Origin: Meiothermus sp. QL-1
GTDB taxonomy: Bacteria > Deinococcota > Deinococci > Deinococcales > Thermaceae
Reading direction: 5' to 3'
DNA length: 64,000 bases
Assembly (NCBI RefSeq): GCF_003351145.1
Contig: NZ_QQSV01000001.1
Span: 457,864-521,863 of the forward strand
The translations under genes were made by a program, and so were the position numbers. Below the pieces are notes generated by a model. The model saw nothing but the letters and a program-made list of their open reading frames with translations, ran no database searches and was not told where the DNA came from. The first letter of the stretch is position 1. Each line of letters starts with the position of its first letter. This document shows positions 32,160 through 41,108 of the stretch, piece by piece.

Positions 32160-32630
32160 ATGACTGCAAGCAAAGGCCAGGTGGTTTCCATCCGCTACAC
32201 CCTGCGCGTGGACGAGGAGATCGTGGACCAGGGCGAGCTCGCCTACCTGCACGGTTACCACAACATCGTGCCGGGGCTGGAGGAGGCCCTGGAGGGCAAG
32301 GCGGTGGGGGAGCGGGTGGTGGTTTCGGTGCCCCCCGAGAAGGGCTACGGCCTCTACGACCCCGAAGGGGTGCAGGTGGTGGACCGGGCGGCCTTCCCCC
32401 CAGATGCCGAGCTGGCCGAAGGGGCCATGTTCTACGCGGAGGACGCGCAGGGGAACCCCATGCCCTTCACCGTCCTGGCCGTGGATGGCGACAGCGTGAC
32501 CATTGACTTCAACCACGCGTTGGCCGGCGAGACCCTTGACTTCGACGTGACCCTGACCGCAGTGCGGCCGGCTACCCCGGAGGAGCTCGAGCACGGCCAC
32601 GTCCACGACCTGCACGGCCACCCGCACTGA
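32160..32630 (+). CDS. slyD: FKBP-type peptidylprolyl isomerase SlyD
   Basis: SlyD is a cytosolic prolyl isomerase, chaperone and metal carrier. The 156-residue protein begins MTASKGQVVSIRYTL and has the split FKBP domain (VDEEIVDQG, GLEEALEGKAVGERV, DFNHALAGETLDFDV). The insert-in-flap chaperone domain lies between about residues 65 and 120. The tail ends in HGHVHDLHGHPH, a histidine-rich metal-binding segment. The ATG at 32160 is preferred over a GTG two codons upstream by ribosome binding site spacing. The open frame extending back to 31416 is antisense to cysK. Confidence 0.95.
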   Translation: MTASKGQVVSIRYTLRVDEEIVDQGELAYLHGYHNIVPGLEEALEGKAVGERVVVSVPPEKGYGLYDPEGVQVVDRAAFPPDAELAEGAMFYAEDAQGNPMPFTVLAVDGDSVTIDFNHALAGETLDFDVTLTAVRPATPEELEHGHVHDLHGHPH

Positions 32631-33164
32631 TCAGGCTCCAAGCCCGCCCAGCAGGGGCTGGCCCTGCTCGAGCCGAAAAAGCAGGAAGGCGTTTTTATCC
32701 CGCAGCATCACCCAAAGCTGCTGGTGGTCCTTCAGGCGCAGGAAAAGCGGCAGGGCGTAGCGGGGTTCTCCCCGCTCGATGCGGGTGTGACCCAGGTTGT
32801 AGGCCAGGTAGAAGTCCTGGGGGTCTTGCATTTGAGGGGTGTAGAAGAGCACCAGCTCGACCGGTTCCTTTTCGGCCCGCACCAGGGCCTCCCAGACCAG
32901 CTCCTGGGCCTCCTTCGCGCTAAGATACTGCCCCTGGATGGGGCCCAGCCGGGCATAGAAGGCGGCGGGGAGCTTTTTGAATTCGTAGTAGAACCCCCCA
33001 GGCCCGTGCGACCAGCGCACAATCTCGTTTTCCCCGGCGTGGCCCTGGGCCTTTTCGCGGGCATACTCGCGCGCCAGCGACATCCCCTCTAGGTCGGGTA
33101 GCTCGCCGGTTTCCAGGCTTTGCAGAAGGAGGGGCTGGGGGTCTATCTCCAGGTTATGCGGCAT
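32631..33164 (-). CDS. Conserved hypothetical protein
   Basis: A 177-residue soluble protein of mixed alpha/beta character; I do not recognise a family. Features include an acidic N terminus, the segment YYEFKKLPAAFYARLG near residue 60, and a beta-rich C-terminal half. There is no signal peptide, membrane segment or obvious catalytic motif. Its start overlaps the end of ubiE by 11 nt, so it is probably translationally coupled to it. It converges with slyD with no gap. Confidence 0.7.
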   Translation of the reverse strand: MPHNLEIDPQPLLLQSLETGELPDLEGMSLAREYAREKAQGHAGENEIVRWSHGPGGFYYEFKKLPAAFYARLGPIQGQYLSAKEAQELVWEALVRAEKEPVELVLFYTPQMQDPQDFYLAYNLGHTRIERGEPRYALPLFLRLKDHQQLWVMLRDKNAFLLFRLEQGQPLLGGLGA

Positions 33165-33882
33165 GAATACCTCCGCGACGGGGCCATCTTTTTTCCCCGA
33201 TATGGAGGGCGGCTATACCGCCGGTGAAGAGCTGGTAGCGGGTATCAAAGCCGGCCCGGTCCATCATGGCGGCCAGGGTGGGGGGGTCGGGGAAGTGCTC
33301 CACCGACTCCGGCAGGTAGCGGTAAGCCTGGGGGTTGCCGGAGACGAGGCCGCCGATGAGGGGCAGCAGGCGGGTGAAGTAGAGGCGGTAGAGCCGCCCC
33401 AGCCCGGTCTTGGGGGGCGGGGGGAACTCGAGGAGGCAGAGCCGCCCCCCAGGGGCCAGCACCCGGTGGAGCTCCTCCAGCGCTTTGGTGTGGTCGGCGA
33501 AGTTGCGGAAGCCGAAGGCGATGGTCACCGCTTCGAAGCGCCCGTCGGGGAAGGGCAGGGCCAGGGCGTCGGCTTCCAAGAAGAGGATATCCAGGCCTGC
33601 TTTTCGGGCCTTCTGGCGGGCGCGCTCGAGCATGGGCGGGGCAAAGTCGGCCCCCACCACCTCAACCTGGGGGGCCTGCCGCTTGAGCAGGAGCGCCACG
33701 TCGCCGGTACCGGTGGCCAGGTCGAGGACGCTTTGGGGGGCTTTTTCCAAGGCGGCCCTGACCAGGGCCTGGCGCCAGCGGCGGTCGATGCCTGCTGAAA
33801 GGATGCGGTTGAGCAGGTCGTAGCGGGGGGCAATCTCGGAGAACATCCGCCGCACAGCCTGGGCCTTCTCCTCGCGCGACAC
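33154..33882 (-). CDS. ubiE: Demethylmenaquinone methyltransferase (UbiE/MenG)
   Basis: A SAM-dependent C-methyltransferase that makes menaquinone from demethylmenaquinone. The 242-residue protein has the family N terminus (VRRMFSEIAPRYDLLNRILS), motif I VLDLATGTGDVALLL, motif II EADALALPFPDGRFEAVTIAFGFRNF, and the LAPGGRLCLLEF segment. The start is a GTG at 33882, with TAGACT (33889-33894) 6 nt upstream, so the transcript is probably leaderless. This fits a menaquinone-using thermophile. Confidence 0.95.
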   Translation of the reverse strand: MSREEKAQAVRRMFSEIAPRYDLLNRILSAGIDRRWRQALVRAALEKAPQSVLDLATGTGDVALLLKRQAPQVEVVGADFAPPMLERARQKARKAGLDILFLEADALALPFPDGRFEAVTIAFGFRNFADHTKALEELHRVLAPGGRLCLLEFPPPPKTGLGRLYRLYFTRLLPLIGGLVSGNPQAYRYLPESVEHFPDPPTLAAMMDRAGFDTRYQLFTGGIAALHIGEKRWPRRGGIHAA

Positions 33883-33888
33883 GGGGAG

Positions 33889-33894
33889 AGTCTA
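33889..33894 (-). promoter_or_regulatory. -10 box (TAGACT) for leaderless ubiE
   Basis: TAGACT is 6 nt from the GTG start of ubiE, between ubiE and phoU. Confidence 0.5.
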
Positions 33895-33921
33895 GCACGG
33901 CTGGGGCAGGTGGTATAGGTG

Positions 33922-34584
33922 CTAGTAGACGTCCTCGGGTTTTTTCTCCATCTTGCCGGTGAGCCAGTAGATGATCCGCTCGGAGATGTTTTCCAGGTGG
34001 TCGCCCAGGCGTTCGTAGCTGCGGGCCACCCGGCCTAGGGTGAGGGCTTTGGTGATGGTGCGGGGGTCCTCCATCATGTAGGTGAGCAGCTCGCGCGAGA
34101 CCTCCTCATAAAGCCCGTCGATCTCGTCGTCGCGGCGGAAGACCTCCTTGGCCGCCTCCAGGTCGCGTTCGGCGATGGCCTTGGAGATGAGGTCCAGCAT
34201 CAGGGTAAGCCGGCGGCCCATGTCGGGCAGGGTGATGTAGTTCTTGAGGGGGGGTTCCTTGGTCAGGATGACCACATCCTCGGCCACGTGGGCCGCATAG
34301 TCGCCGGCCCGCTCGAGGTCGGTCAGGGCCTTGATGATGGTGAAGGTGAAGCGCAGGTCAGAGGCCACCGGGGCCTGGCGGGCCATGATGGCGATGGCCT
34401 CTGACTCAATTTCCATCTCCAGGGCGTCCACCTGCTTGTCCTGGGCGATGACCTCCTGGGCGAGCCCGGAGTCTTGGTCGGCCAGGGCCTTGGCGCTTTT
34501 TTCCACCATCTCGCGCACTATCGAGATCATGCGGATGGTCTGTTCGGTGATGTGGCCTAGTTCGCGGTCGAGTCCTTCGCGCAT
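33922..34584 (-). CDS. phoU: Phosphate transport regulator PhoU
   Basis: PhoU represses the Pho two-component system when phosphate is sufficient. The 220-residue all-helical protein has two PhoU repeats with the metal-binding E/D-X3-D motifs (EMIVRE-like REMVEKSAKAL, and YAAHVAEDVV and RSYERLGDHLENISERI in the second half). Besides read-through from phoB-phoR, it has a private TAAACT box (34597-34602) at the phoR stop codon and an AAGGAG ribosome binding site. No pst transporter is in the window. Confidence 0.94.
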   Translation of the reverse strand: MREGLDRELGHITEQTIRMISIVREMVEKSAKALADQDSGLAQEVIAQDKQVDALEMEIESEAIAIMARQAPVASDLRFTFTIIKALTDLERAGDYAAHVAEDVVILTKEPPLKNYITLPDMGRRLTLMLDLISKAIAERDLEAAKEVFRRDDEIDGLYEEVSRELLTYMMEDPRTITKALTLGRVARSYERLGDHLENISERIIYWLTGKMEKKPEDVY

Positions 34585-34599
34585 AGCTTTCTCCTTAGT

Positions 34600-35562
34600 T
34601 TACACGGGCCTCGAGGTGGCCCGCTGCTGGCCTCGGCTTTCGGCCTGGAGGGGGAAGGTGAAGCCGAAGGCATTCCCCCCCTCCAAAGGCCGCCCGTAGG
34701 CCTGCCCTCCCCAGCTAGCGGCCAGCCGCCGCACCAGGGCCAGCCCCAGCCCCGTGCCCCGCACGTTGGCCGCGTGCACCCCGCGCTGGCCCGGTTGGAA
34801 GAGCCGCTCGAACTCCTTCAGCGGTTCCCCCTCGTTGCGGACCTCGAGCCGTATGCCCTCTGCGGTTTCCTCGCTCACCACCTGTATCTCCCTTCCGCTG
34901 CCGTACTTTAGCGCGTTGTCGAGCAGGTTGAGCAAAGCCTGGTAGACCGCATCGGGGTTGGCCCGCACCGTGTGGGGGGTTTGCCAGCGAATCCAGGCCG
35001 ACTTCTCGGCCAAAAGGGGAGCTAGAAAGCGCTCGAGGCGGCCCTGCAGCTCCTCCAGCGCGAAGGTGCGCTCCAGGCCGGGGTGCTTGGTGAGGGGCAG
35101 GTCCTCCACCAGCCGGCGGAGCCGCTGGGTCTCCTGGTACAGAAGCTGCAGGGCCTCCTCGGCCTCTTCCCCCCTAAGCCCCCCCTGCAGGGCCTCCAGC
35201 AGCGAGAGCATCCCCGCCACAGGGGTGCGGAACTCGTGGGCCAGGACCCGGCTCGACTCCTCCAGCGCCTCCAGGCGGTTCTTCTCCTCGGTCTGGTCCC
35301 ACAAAAGGAGGATGCCCGGCCGGGCCTTGATCCAAAGGGTGCGGCCCCGGCTTTCCACCGTGGCCTCTCCCCCCACGCGGCACAGCGCCTCCAGCTTGTG
35401 GTCGCGCAAGGCCAGCAGAAGCGGGCGGCCCACCACCTTTTCCCGCTCGACGCCCAGAAGGTGGGCGGCCACCGGGTTCAGGTAGACCACCCGGTTTTCC
35501 TGGAAGAGCAGCACCCCCTCCCGCGCCGCTTCCCAGGCGTTATGCAGGAGGGTGCCCAGCAT
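34600..35562 (-). CDS. phoR: Sensor histidine kinase, PhoR-like
   Basis: The 320-residue kinase has an N-terminal PAS domain (residues 8-100, LFQENRVVYLNPVAAHLLG) and a HisKA domain with the phosphoacceptor histidine in LAHEFRTPVAGM (near residue 110). The ATPase domain shows NLLDNALKYGS (N box) and GTGLGLALVRRLA (G2 box). There is no transmembrane segment or periplasmic domain, so it is a cytosolic kinase. It probably senses phosphate status through PhoU, but that is inference. It follows phoB by 3 nt. Confidence 0.88.
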   Translation of the reverse strand: MLGTLLHNAWEAAREGVLLFQENRVVYLNPVAAHLLGVEREKVVGRPLLLALRDHKLEALCRVGGEATVESRGRTLWIKARPGILLLWDQTEEKNRLEALEESSRVLAHEFRTPVAGMLSLLEALQGGLRGEEAEEALQLLYQETQRLRRLVEDLPLTKHPGLERTFALEELQGRLERFLAPLLAEKSAWIRWQTPHTVRANPDAVYQALLNLLDNALKYGSGREIQVVSEETAEGIRLEVRNEGEPLKEFERLFQPGQRGVHAANVRGTGLGLALVRRLAASWGGQAYGRPLEGGNAFGFTFPLQAESRGQQRATSRPV

Positions 35563-35565
35563 ACG

Positions 35566-36234
35566 CTATTCCTTGAAGCGGTAGCCCACCCCGCGCAGGG
35601 TTTCGAGGAAGCGGGGGTTCTTGGGGTCCTCGTTCAGCTTGTCGCGGAGCTGGGCCACATGCTGGTCCACCGTGCGCACGGTGCCCAAGAACTCCTGGCC
35701 CCAGACCCGTTCCAGGAGCTCCTCCCGGGTGTATACCCGCCCGGGGTGCCGGGCTAGGAAGGCCAGCAGGTCGAACTCGCGCCGGGTAAGCTCCAGGGGG
35801 TGGCCTTCTAGGAAGGCCTGGTGCCGCTCGAGGTCCAAGGAAAGCGCACCCCGCTCGATCCGCCCGCTCTTGCCCACCCGGCGCAGGAGGGCCTGCACCC
35901 GGGCGATGAGCTCAGGGGTGGAGAAGGGTTTGGTCAGGTAATCGTCGGCCCCGCGGTTCAGCCCCTCCACCCGGTCGTTCTCCCCGGCCCGGGCGGTGAG
36001 CATCAGCACCGGCAGGTGCTCGTAGCGCCCGTCCCGCCGGAGCCGCTCCAGGAGCCGGATGCCAGGCTCGTCCGGTAGCATCCAGTCCAGGATAACCAGG
36101 TCGGCCAGGGCCAGTTTTTCCCAGGCCTCGCCCACCGAGGCCGCCTCCAGCACCTGGTGACCGGCCTTGGAGAGTGAAAGCCGCAGGCCCATCCGCACGG
36201 AGGGCTCGTCCTCAACCAGGAGCAGCTTTGACAT
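35566..36234 (-). CDS. phoB: OmpR/PhoB-family response regulator
   Basis: The 222-residue regulator has a receiver domain with the phosphorylation aspartate in LVILDWMLPDEPG (near residue 52), the acidic pair in VEDEPSVR, and the lysine in DDYLTKPFS. The winged-helix domain ends in REELLERVWGQEF, TVDQHVAQLRDKL and RGVGYRFKE. A TAGACT box (36242-36247) lies 7 nt before the ATG. The order phoB-phoR-phoU supports the phosphate assignment; without phoU it could only be called OmpR-like. Confidence 0.9.
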   Translation of the reverse strand: MSKLLLVEDEPSVRMGLRLSLSKAGHQVLEAASVGEAWEKLALADLVILDWMLPDEPGIRLLERLRRDGRYEHLPVLMLTARAGENDRVEGLNRGADDYLTKPFSTPELIARVQALLRRVGKSGRIERGALSLDLERHQAFLEGHPLELTRREFDLLAFLARHPGRVYTREELLERVWGQEFLGTVRTVDQHVAQLRDKLNEDPKNPRFLETLRGVGYRFKE

Positions 36235-36241
36235 CAGCTAC

Positions 36242-36247
36242 AGTCTA
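36242..36247 (-). promoter_or_regulatory. -10 box (TAGACT) for leaderless phoB
   Basis: TAGACT is 7 nt from the phoB ATG. No clear Pho box is visible in the 70 nt shared with divergent tdk. Confidence 0.45.
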
Positions 36248-36304
36248 GCGCCGGCCCGGTCAACCCAGTGTCATGCCTCGCTCGGGTTGGTATGCTAGGC
36301 CTCC

Positions 36305-36913
36305 ATGAGCCTGCCGCATCTGCCCCACCATCCGGGTTGGATAGAGGTGGTGGTCGGCCCCATGTTTTCGGGCAAGTCGGAGGAGCTCATCCGCCGGGTC
36401 AAGCGGGCCCTGTTTGCCCGCCAGCGGGTGATGGTCTTCAAGCCCCGCCTGGACGACCGCTACCACATCAGCGACGTTTTTAGCCACGATGGAAGGCGCG
36501 CTGAGGCCATTGCGGTGCGGGACTCGGCCGAGCTCAGGGCCCACCTGAGCGAGCCGCTGCCCGATGTGGTGGCGGTGGACGAGGCCCAGTTCTTCGACGC
36601 CGGCCTGGTGAAGCTGCTGCTGGGGCTGGCCGACCAGGGGGTGCGGGTCATCTGCGCCGGGCTGGACATGGACTTCCGTGGGGAGCCATTTGGCATCATG
36701 CCCGAGCTTTTGGCCCGGGCCGAGTACGTGCAGAAGCTCTTCGCGGTCTGCCCGGTATGCGGTGGCCCGGCCACCCGTACCCAGCGCTTTGTGAACGGCA
36801 AGCCCGCCCGCTACGACGACCCGGTGATCCAGGTAGGGGCGGCCGAGACCTACGAGCCCCGCTGCCGCCGCTGCCACGTGGTGGTGGCGCCGGAGGTGCA
36901 GGAGATTCTCTAG
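36305..36913 (+). CDS. tdk: Thymidine kinase
   Basis: The salvage enzyme phosphorylates thymidine. The 202-residue type II protein has the P-loop [12 protein letters not shown] (near residue 20), the DEAQFFD motif (near residue 95) and a zinc site formed by CPVCGG and a CRRC pair near the C terminus. TATGCT at 36291-36296 lies 8 nt before the ATG, suggesting a leaderless transcript. A CoA-transferase gene starts 2 nt after the stop. Confidence 0.95.
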   Translation: MSLPHLPHHPGWIEVVVGPMFSGKSEELIRRVKRALFARQRVMVFKPRLDDRYHISDVFSHDGRRAEAIAVRDSAELRAHLSEPLPDVVAVDEAQFFDAGLVKLLLGLADQGVRVICAGLDMDFRGEPFGIMPELLARAEYVQKLFAVCPVCGGPATRTQRFVNGKPARYDDPVIQVGAAETYEPRCRRCHVVVAPEVQEIL

Positions 36914-36915
36914 GT

Positions 36916-38289
36916 ATGAAGAAGCTTTCCCGTACTGGCAAGGCCCTGGGCCGCAGCGAGGTGCAGAAGCTCTACCGCAGCAAGCGGGTGGACCTCGAGA
37001 CCGCCGTGGGGATGGTGCGAAGCCACACCCGGGTCTACGTCTCAGGCAACGCCGCCACCCCCACCCCCCTCCTGGAGGCCCTGGCCGCCCGCAAGGACGA
37101 GCTGGAGGGGGTGGAGCTCGTGCATGTGCTCCAGCTCGGGCCGGACCCCTTTCTGTCCCCCGAGATGGAGGGGCATTTCCGCCGGCGCTCGCTTTTTGTG
37201 GGCCCCGCCGACCGCGAAGCGGTCAACAGCGGCCGGGCCGACTATGTGCCTATCTCGCTGCACCAGGTTCCCTGGCTCTTCAAACGGGGGGTGTTGCCGC
37301 TCGACTACGCCTTGGTCCAGGTCTCCCCCCCCGACGAGTTTGGCTTTGTGAGCCTGGGGGTGGAGGTTATCGCCACCAAGGCTGCCATCGAGACAGCCCG
37401 GCGGGTCATCGCCCTGGTCAACCGGCGGATGCCCCGCACCTTGGGGGATGCCTTCGTGCACATCTCGAAGTTTGCCGCTTTTGTGGAGGTGGAATTCCCT
37501 CTGCCCACCCTAGCCCGCGACCCCTACGGCGAGGTGGAGGCCCGCATCGGCCGGTATGTGGCCGACCTCATCGAGGATGGGGCCACCCTGCAGCTCGGCA
37601 TCGGGGCCATTCCCGACGCGGTGCTGGCCCATCTTTCGGGCCGGCAGGACCTAGGCATTCACACCGAGATGATCTCGGACGGGGTGATGGAAGCGCTGGA
37701 GCGGGGCATCGTCACCGGCCAGCGCAAGACCCTCTTACCGGGCAAGGTGGTGGGGACTTTCGTGCTGGGTTCTGAGCGGCTTTACCGCTTTGTGCACAAT
37801 AACCCCCTTTTTGAGATGCGCCCTGCCGATTGGGTGAACGACCCCTTCGTAATCGCCCGCAACGAGCGGATGGTGGCCGTCAACTCGGCCCTGGAGGTGG
37901 ACCTCACCGGCCAGGTCTGCGCCGATTCGCTGGGTATTCGGATCTACTCCGGCTTCGGGGGCCAGCTCGACTTCATCCGAGGGGCCGCCGCCAGCCGCGG
38001 GGGTAAGCCCATCATCGCCCTGCCCAGCACCGGCAAGGGGGGCAGCCTGAGCCGGATCGTGCCCATGCTCAAGCCGGGGGCAGGGGTGGTGACCACCCGG
38101 GCCGACGTGCACTACGTGGTGACCGAGTACGGGGTGGCCGAGCTTTTCGGCAAGAGCCTGCGCGAGCGGGCCCAGGCCCTCATCCAGATTGCCCATCCCA
38201 GCTACCGCGAGGCCCTGAGCCAGGCAGCCTTCGAGCGGGGGCTTTTACCCCGGGGCTACCCGGGGTTTGGGCCTACGGCTCGAGGATGA
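36916..38289 (+). CDS. Acetyl-CoA hydrolase/transferase family protein
   Basis: A 457-residue enzyme of the 4-hydroxybutyrate/acetate CoA-transferase type that moves CoA between carboxylic acids through a glutamyl-CoA thioester. Family segments are QVSPPDEFGFVSLG, LQLGIGAIPDAVL, GIHTEMISDGVMEAL, and the C-terminal YSGFGGQLDFIRGA and HYVVTEYGVAELFGKSLRERA. The ATG at 36916 comes 2 nt after tdk; the longer frame starting at 36757 is inside tdk and rejected. The exact acids used cannot be inferred. Its last 17 nt overlap the convergent oxidoreductase gene. Confidence 0.85.
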   Translation: MKKLSRTGKALGRSEVQKLYRSKRVDLETAVGMVRSHTRVYVSGNAATPTPLLEALAARKDELEGVELVHVLQLGPDPFLSPEMEGHFRRRSLFVGPADREAVNSGRADYVPISLHQVPWLFKRGVLPLDYALVQVSPPDEFGFVSLGVEVIATKAAIETARRVIALVNRRMPRTLGDAFVHISKFAAFVEVEFPLPTLARDPYGEVEARIGRYVADLIEDGATLQLGIGAIPDAVLAHLSGRQDLGIHTEMISDGVMEALERGIVTGQRKTLLPGKVVGTFVLGSERLYRFVHNNPLFEMRPADWVNDPFVIARNERMVAVNSALEVDLTGQVCADSLGIRIYSGFGGQLDFIRGAAASRGGKPIIALPSTGKGGSLSRIVPMLKPGAGVVTTRADVHYVVTEYGVAELFGKSLRERAQALIQIAHPSYREALSQAAFERGLLPRGYPGFGPTARG

Positions 38290-39244
38290 CCTTTCCCGTG
38301 TTTCTTCGGCTCAGCATGAACTCGAAGGCCCGAGCGGCCTCCTCCAGCCGGAAGCGCTCCCCCACCACCGGGCGGATCTGGCCCGAGCTTATGAGCGGGG
38401 TGAGGAAGGCCTGGGCGGCCTGCAGGGCCGCAGGGTCGTTCAGGAAAGGGGTGAGCCAGACCCCGATCACGCTTTGGTTGCCCTTCATGAGCTCCACCGG
38501 GCGCATCTGGGCCAGGGTGCGGGAGGCCGAGCCGATCACCAGCAGCCGGCCCCGGTAGGCCAGCATCTTGAGGCTTTGGGCGAAGCCGTCCCCGCCCACC
38601 ACCTCCATCAGGATGTCGACCCCATGGCCCCCGGTGGCCTCCCGGACGGCCCTGACCAGGTCGTCCTGGGTGCTGAGGAGGGTAACCTCGGCCCCCAGGC
38701 GGCGGCACAGGGCCAGCTTTTCCTCCTGGCTGGCCAGGGCCACCACCCGCAGGCCCAGGGCCCGGGCCACCTGGATGGCCGCGGTGCCCAGGGCTCCGGC
38801 GGCAGCCTGGATGAGCACCCACTCCCCGGGCCGGGCTTGGCCCTGGGTCACCAGGGCGAAGTAGGCGGTGAAGTAGGAGACGGGGAAGGCGGCGGCCTCG
38901 TAAGGGCTCATCTGGGAGGGGACAGCCAGGACCGAACGGGCGGGGGCCAGGGCGTACTCGGCGAAGGCCCCACCCCCTACCAAAGCGGCCACCCGCTGGC
39001 CCACCCTGAGGCCTTCCACCCCCTCGCCCAGGGCCTCGACCACCCCGGCCAGCTCCATGCCGGGCACGGTGGGGTATCGGGTGCGCACCAGGTATTCTCC
39101 GGCCACGTAAAGAATGTCGGCGAAATTGAGCCCGGCTGCCTCCACCCGCACCCGCACCTGTCCCGGGCCGGGCTCGGGTTTGGGCAGATCGACAAGCTGG
39201 AGCACCTCAGGGCCGCCGGCTCTCTCAACCAGTATGGCTTTCAC
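38273..39244 (-). CDS. Quinone oxidoreductase-like zinc-free MDR enzyme
   Basis: An NADPH-dependent medium-chain reductase of 323 residues, similar to quinone oxidoreductase (Qor). It has the N-terminal GroES-like fold (VEAAGLNFADILYVAG, PGMELAGVVEALG) and the Rossmann motif AAAGALGTAAIQVARALG near residue 150. It lacks the catalytic and structural zinc ligands of alcohol dehydrogenases. The start is a GTG at 39244, set by a TAAACT box 7 nt upstream; the frame extending to 39505 is antisense to yraN. The substrate is unknown. Confidence 0.87.
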   Translation of the reverse strand: MKAILVERAGGPEVLQLVDLPKPEPGPGQVRVRVEAAGLNFADILYVAGEYLVRTRYPTVPGMELAGVVEALGEGVEGLRVGQRVAALVGGGAFAEYALAPARSVLAVPSQMSPYEAAAFPVSYFTAYFALVTQGQARPGEWVLIQAAAGALGTAAIQVARALGLRVVALASQEEKLALCRRLGAEVTLLSTQDDLVRAVREATGGHGVDILMEVVGGDGFAQSLKMLAYRGRLLVIGSASRTLAQMRPVELMKGNQSVIGVWLTPFLNDPAALQAAQAFLTPLISSGQIRPVVGERFRLEEAARAFEFMLSRRNTGKVILEP

Positions 39245-39251
39245 GGGCCCA

Positions 39252-39257
39252 AGTTTA
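39252..39257 (-). promoter_or_regulatory. -10 box (TAAACT) for the quinone oxidoreductase gene
   Basis: TAAACT is 7 nt from the GTG at 39244, the arrangement seen for other leaderless genes in this window. Confidence 0.5.
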
Positions 39258-39279
39258 CCGCGAAAGCAAGCAGCGGGTT

Positions 39280-39609
39280 CTAGAGCTCCCAAGGGAGGTG
39301 CTCGAGACGGTGGCGCTGGGGGGAACCATAGACCAGCACCACTTCCAGCCGCATCGGGAGGTCGTCGCGGCCCAGCAGGTACAAAGCTGAGCGGTAAACC
39401 CGCTGGTACTTGGCGGGGGTCAGGGCCTCCAGGGGTGAACCAAAGCTCTGGCCGCGGCGCTGCTTGACCTCTACCGCCACGTAGACCCCCCCGTCTTGCA
39501 TCCACAGATCGACCTCGCCGTAGGGGGTGCGGCGGTTTTTTCCCAGCAGCCGATAGCCTTTGTCCTGCAGGTACCGGCAGGCCAGCGCCTCGGCCCAGCC
39601 CCCCCTCAT
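39280..39609 (-). CDS. YraN/UPF0102 family nuclease-like protein
   Basis: The 109-residue protein has the core of a restriction-endonuclease-like fold typical of UPF0102. [22 protein letters not shown] is followed by [10 protein letters not shown] (with E and D of the active site) and [10 protein letters not shown] (E-x-K), ending in the helix [16 protein letters not shown]. These residues suggest a Holliday-junction-type or structure-specific nuclease, but function in the family is not settled. Its start overlaps the stop of the upstream PASTA protein by 4 nt. Confidence 0.87.
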   Translation of the reverse strand: MRGGWAEALACRYLQDKGYRLLGKNRRTPYGEVDLWMQDGGVYVAVEVKQRRGQSFGSPLEALTPAKYQRVYRSALYLLGRDDLPMRLEVVLVYGSPQRHRLEHLPWEL

Positions 39610-41090
39610 AGGGGGGTCTCCAGCACAGTTTCGCCGTTTACCACCACCCGCATCACCGCATTGCCGCGTACCACGACCTCCTGGCTGAAGCTCCAGGGCT
39701 GCTCTACAGGCCCCTCAAAGACCGTGTTGATCAGCACCTCGTCCTGAACGGTAATTACCACCACCGCGTTGGGGATGTTCTCCGGCAGGGTATAGCTCAC
39801 CACCACCCGGCGCTCCTGGGGGCCGGAGGGGGCGCTCTGTTCCGGGCTGGGGGCGGGTGGGGGGGGCTCGGGGGCGCTCAGGCGGGGCGGCGGGAAAGGC
39901 GAGGCTTTGGGAGTAGCAGCGGCCGGTTGGGCGGCTACAATGATGCGCACCGGGGCTTCGCGTGGCAGCGTTACTCCAGGGCCCGGCTCCTGCCCGATGA
40001 CGCGGCCCTCGGGGGCCCCTGAGGGCACCCGCACCACCTGGGGAGAAAGTTCGGCCACCATCAGGATGTAGCGGGCCTGCTCTTCGGTGAGGTCGCTCAG
40101 GTCGGGTACCAGGGTCTCGCGGGGAGCGGGCCGGGTGCCGCTGGAGACCAGGAGCCTCACCCCCTCTCCCGGGCGCAGGGGCTGGCCCTCCCGGGGGATG
40201 CTGGTGAGCACGGTATCGGCGGTGTTGCCGCTGGCGATGCGGGTAACGCCGGCTATGCGGTAGCCGGCGGCCTCGAGGGCCCGCCGGGCATCCTCCAGCG
40301 AGCGGCCGCTGACGGTGGGGACGGTGCCCAGCCGGGGTTTGTTGAGGACCAGCTCGAGCCGCCGCCCCGGTTTGACTCGGGTGCCCGGGTTGGGGTCTTG
40401 CTCCAGGATCTGGTCCTCGGGCCGGGAGACGTCGCTGCCCTCGGTAAACTCGACCTTAAGGCCAAAGCCCCGTACGGCTTCCAGCGCCTCTCGGGGGGTT
40501 TTGCCCACCAGGTCGGGTAGCACGTACTCAGGGGGGTTCAGGTAGCGCTGCGCGGCCTCTGTGAGGGCCAGGCTGCCGAGGAGCAGCATCAGCAGGCCTG
40601 GCAGCCAGCCGGGCCAGCCTCGCCGGGGGGACGGGGGTCTCGGGGGCATGGGTTTTTCGGGTTGGGGGGAGGGAGGGGGCTCGGCCCGTGGGGGCGGGGC
40701 CACCTGGGGGCGCAGGCGCACCACCAGGGGCCGCCCGTTCTCCTCGGTGGCCTCGAGGTCCTCCTCGCGGTAGCCGAAAGGCTCGAGAAGCTCCAGCAGG
40801 GGCTTAATGCGGCGGGGGCGGTGGTGCGCTTTGGGTTCAGGCCAGAAGACGTAGTACCGGCCAGGGTTGGCCGAGACCACCACCCCCTCGAGCAGGAATC
40901 CCTGGGCCATGAGCCGGCGCACCGCGTTTTTGTAGCGGTGGAAGGCGGCACGGGCCTCGGGGGTGTGCACCTCGAACCAGTAAAGCCACCCCACCTGTCC
41001 TTCCGGGGTTGCCACCCGGAAGCCTTGCACGAAGCCCTGGGGGGGCTCCTCGCCTAGAACGGTGAACCTCTCATCCAGTACGGGCACCAC
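39606..41090 (-). CDS. Membrane-anchored PASTA-repeat protein without kinase core
   Basis: The 494-residue protein has a cytosolic N-terminal part (1-130), a proline-rich linker (131-158), one membrane segment (about 161-181) and three extracellular PASTA repeats (about 188-255, 257-326, 330-394). A proline-rich stretch and a beta-rich C-terminal domain from about 430 follow. PASTA repeats bind muropeptides or lipid II. The layout matches PknB-type kinases, but no HRD, DFG or P-loop lysine is present in the short N-terminal region, so it is not an active kinase. The GTG start at 41090 lies 5 nt after TATAAT. Confidence 0.82.
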   Translation of the reverse strand: MVPVLDERFTVLGEEPPQGFVQGFRVATPEGQVGWLYWFEVHTPEARAAFHRYKNAVRRLMAQGFLLEGVVVSANPGRYYVFWPEPKAHHRPRRIKPLLELLEPFGYREEDLEATEENGRPLVVRLRPQVAPPPRAEPPPSPQPEKPMPPRPPSPRRGWPGWLPGLLMLLLGSLALTEAAQRYLNPPEYVLPDLVGKTPREALEAVRGFGLKVEFTEGSDVSRPEDQILEQDPNPGTRVKPGRRLELVLNKPRLGTVPTVSGRSLEDARRALEAAGYRIAGVTRIASGNTADTVLTSIPREGQPLRPGEGVRLLVSSGTRPAPRETLVPDLSDLTEEQARYILMVAELSPQVVRVPSGAPEGRVIGQEPGPGVTLPREAPVRIIVAAQPAAATPKASPFPPPRLSAPEPPPPAPSPEQSAPSGPQERRVVVSYTLPENIPNAVVVITVQDEVLINTVFEGPVEQPWSFSQEVVVRGNAVMRVVVNGETVLETPL

Positions 41091-41095
41091 CCGCG

Positions 41096-41101
41096 ATTAT
41101 A
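41096..41101 (-). promoter_or_regulatory. -10 box (TATAAT) for the PASTA protein gene
   Basis: A perfect TATAAT lies 5 nt before the first and 8 nt before the second of two consecutive GTG codons, so the second GTG may be the true start. Confidence 0.55.
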
Positions 41102-41108
41102 CAGGCCC

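Noticed and set aside
36242..36304. Pho box in the phoB-tdk intergenic region
   Set aside because: No repeated CTGTCAT-like or comparable direct repeats could be seen.
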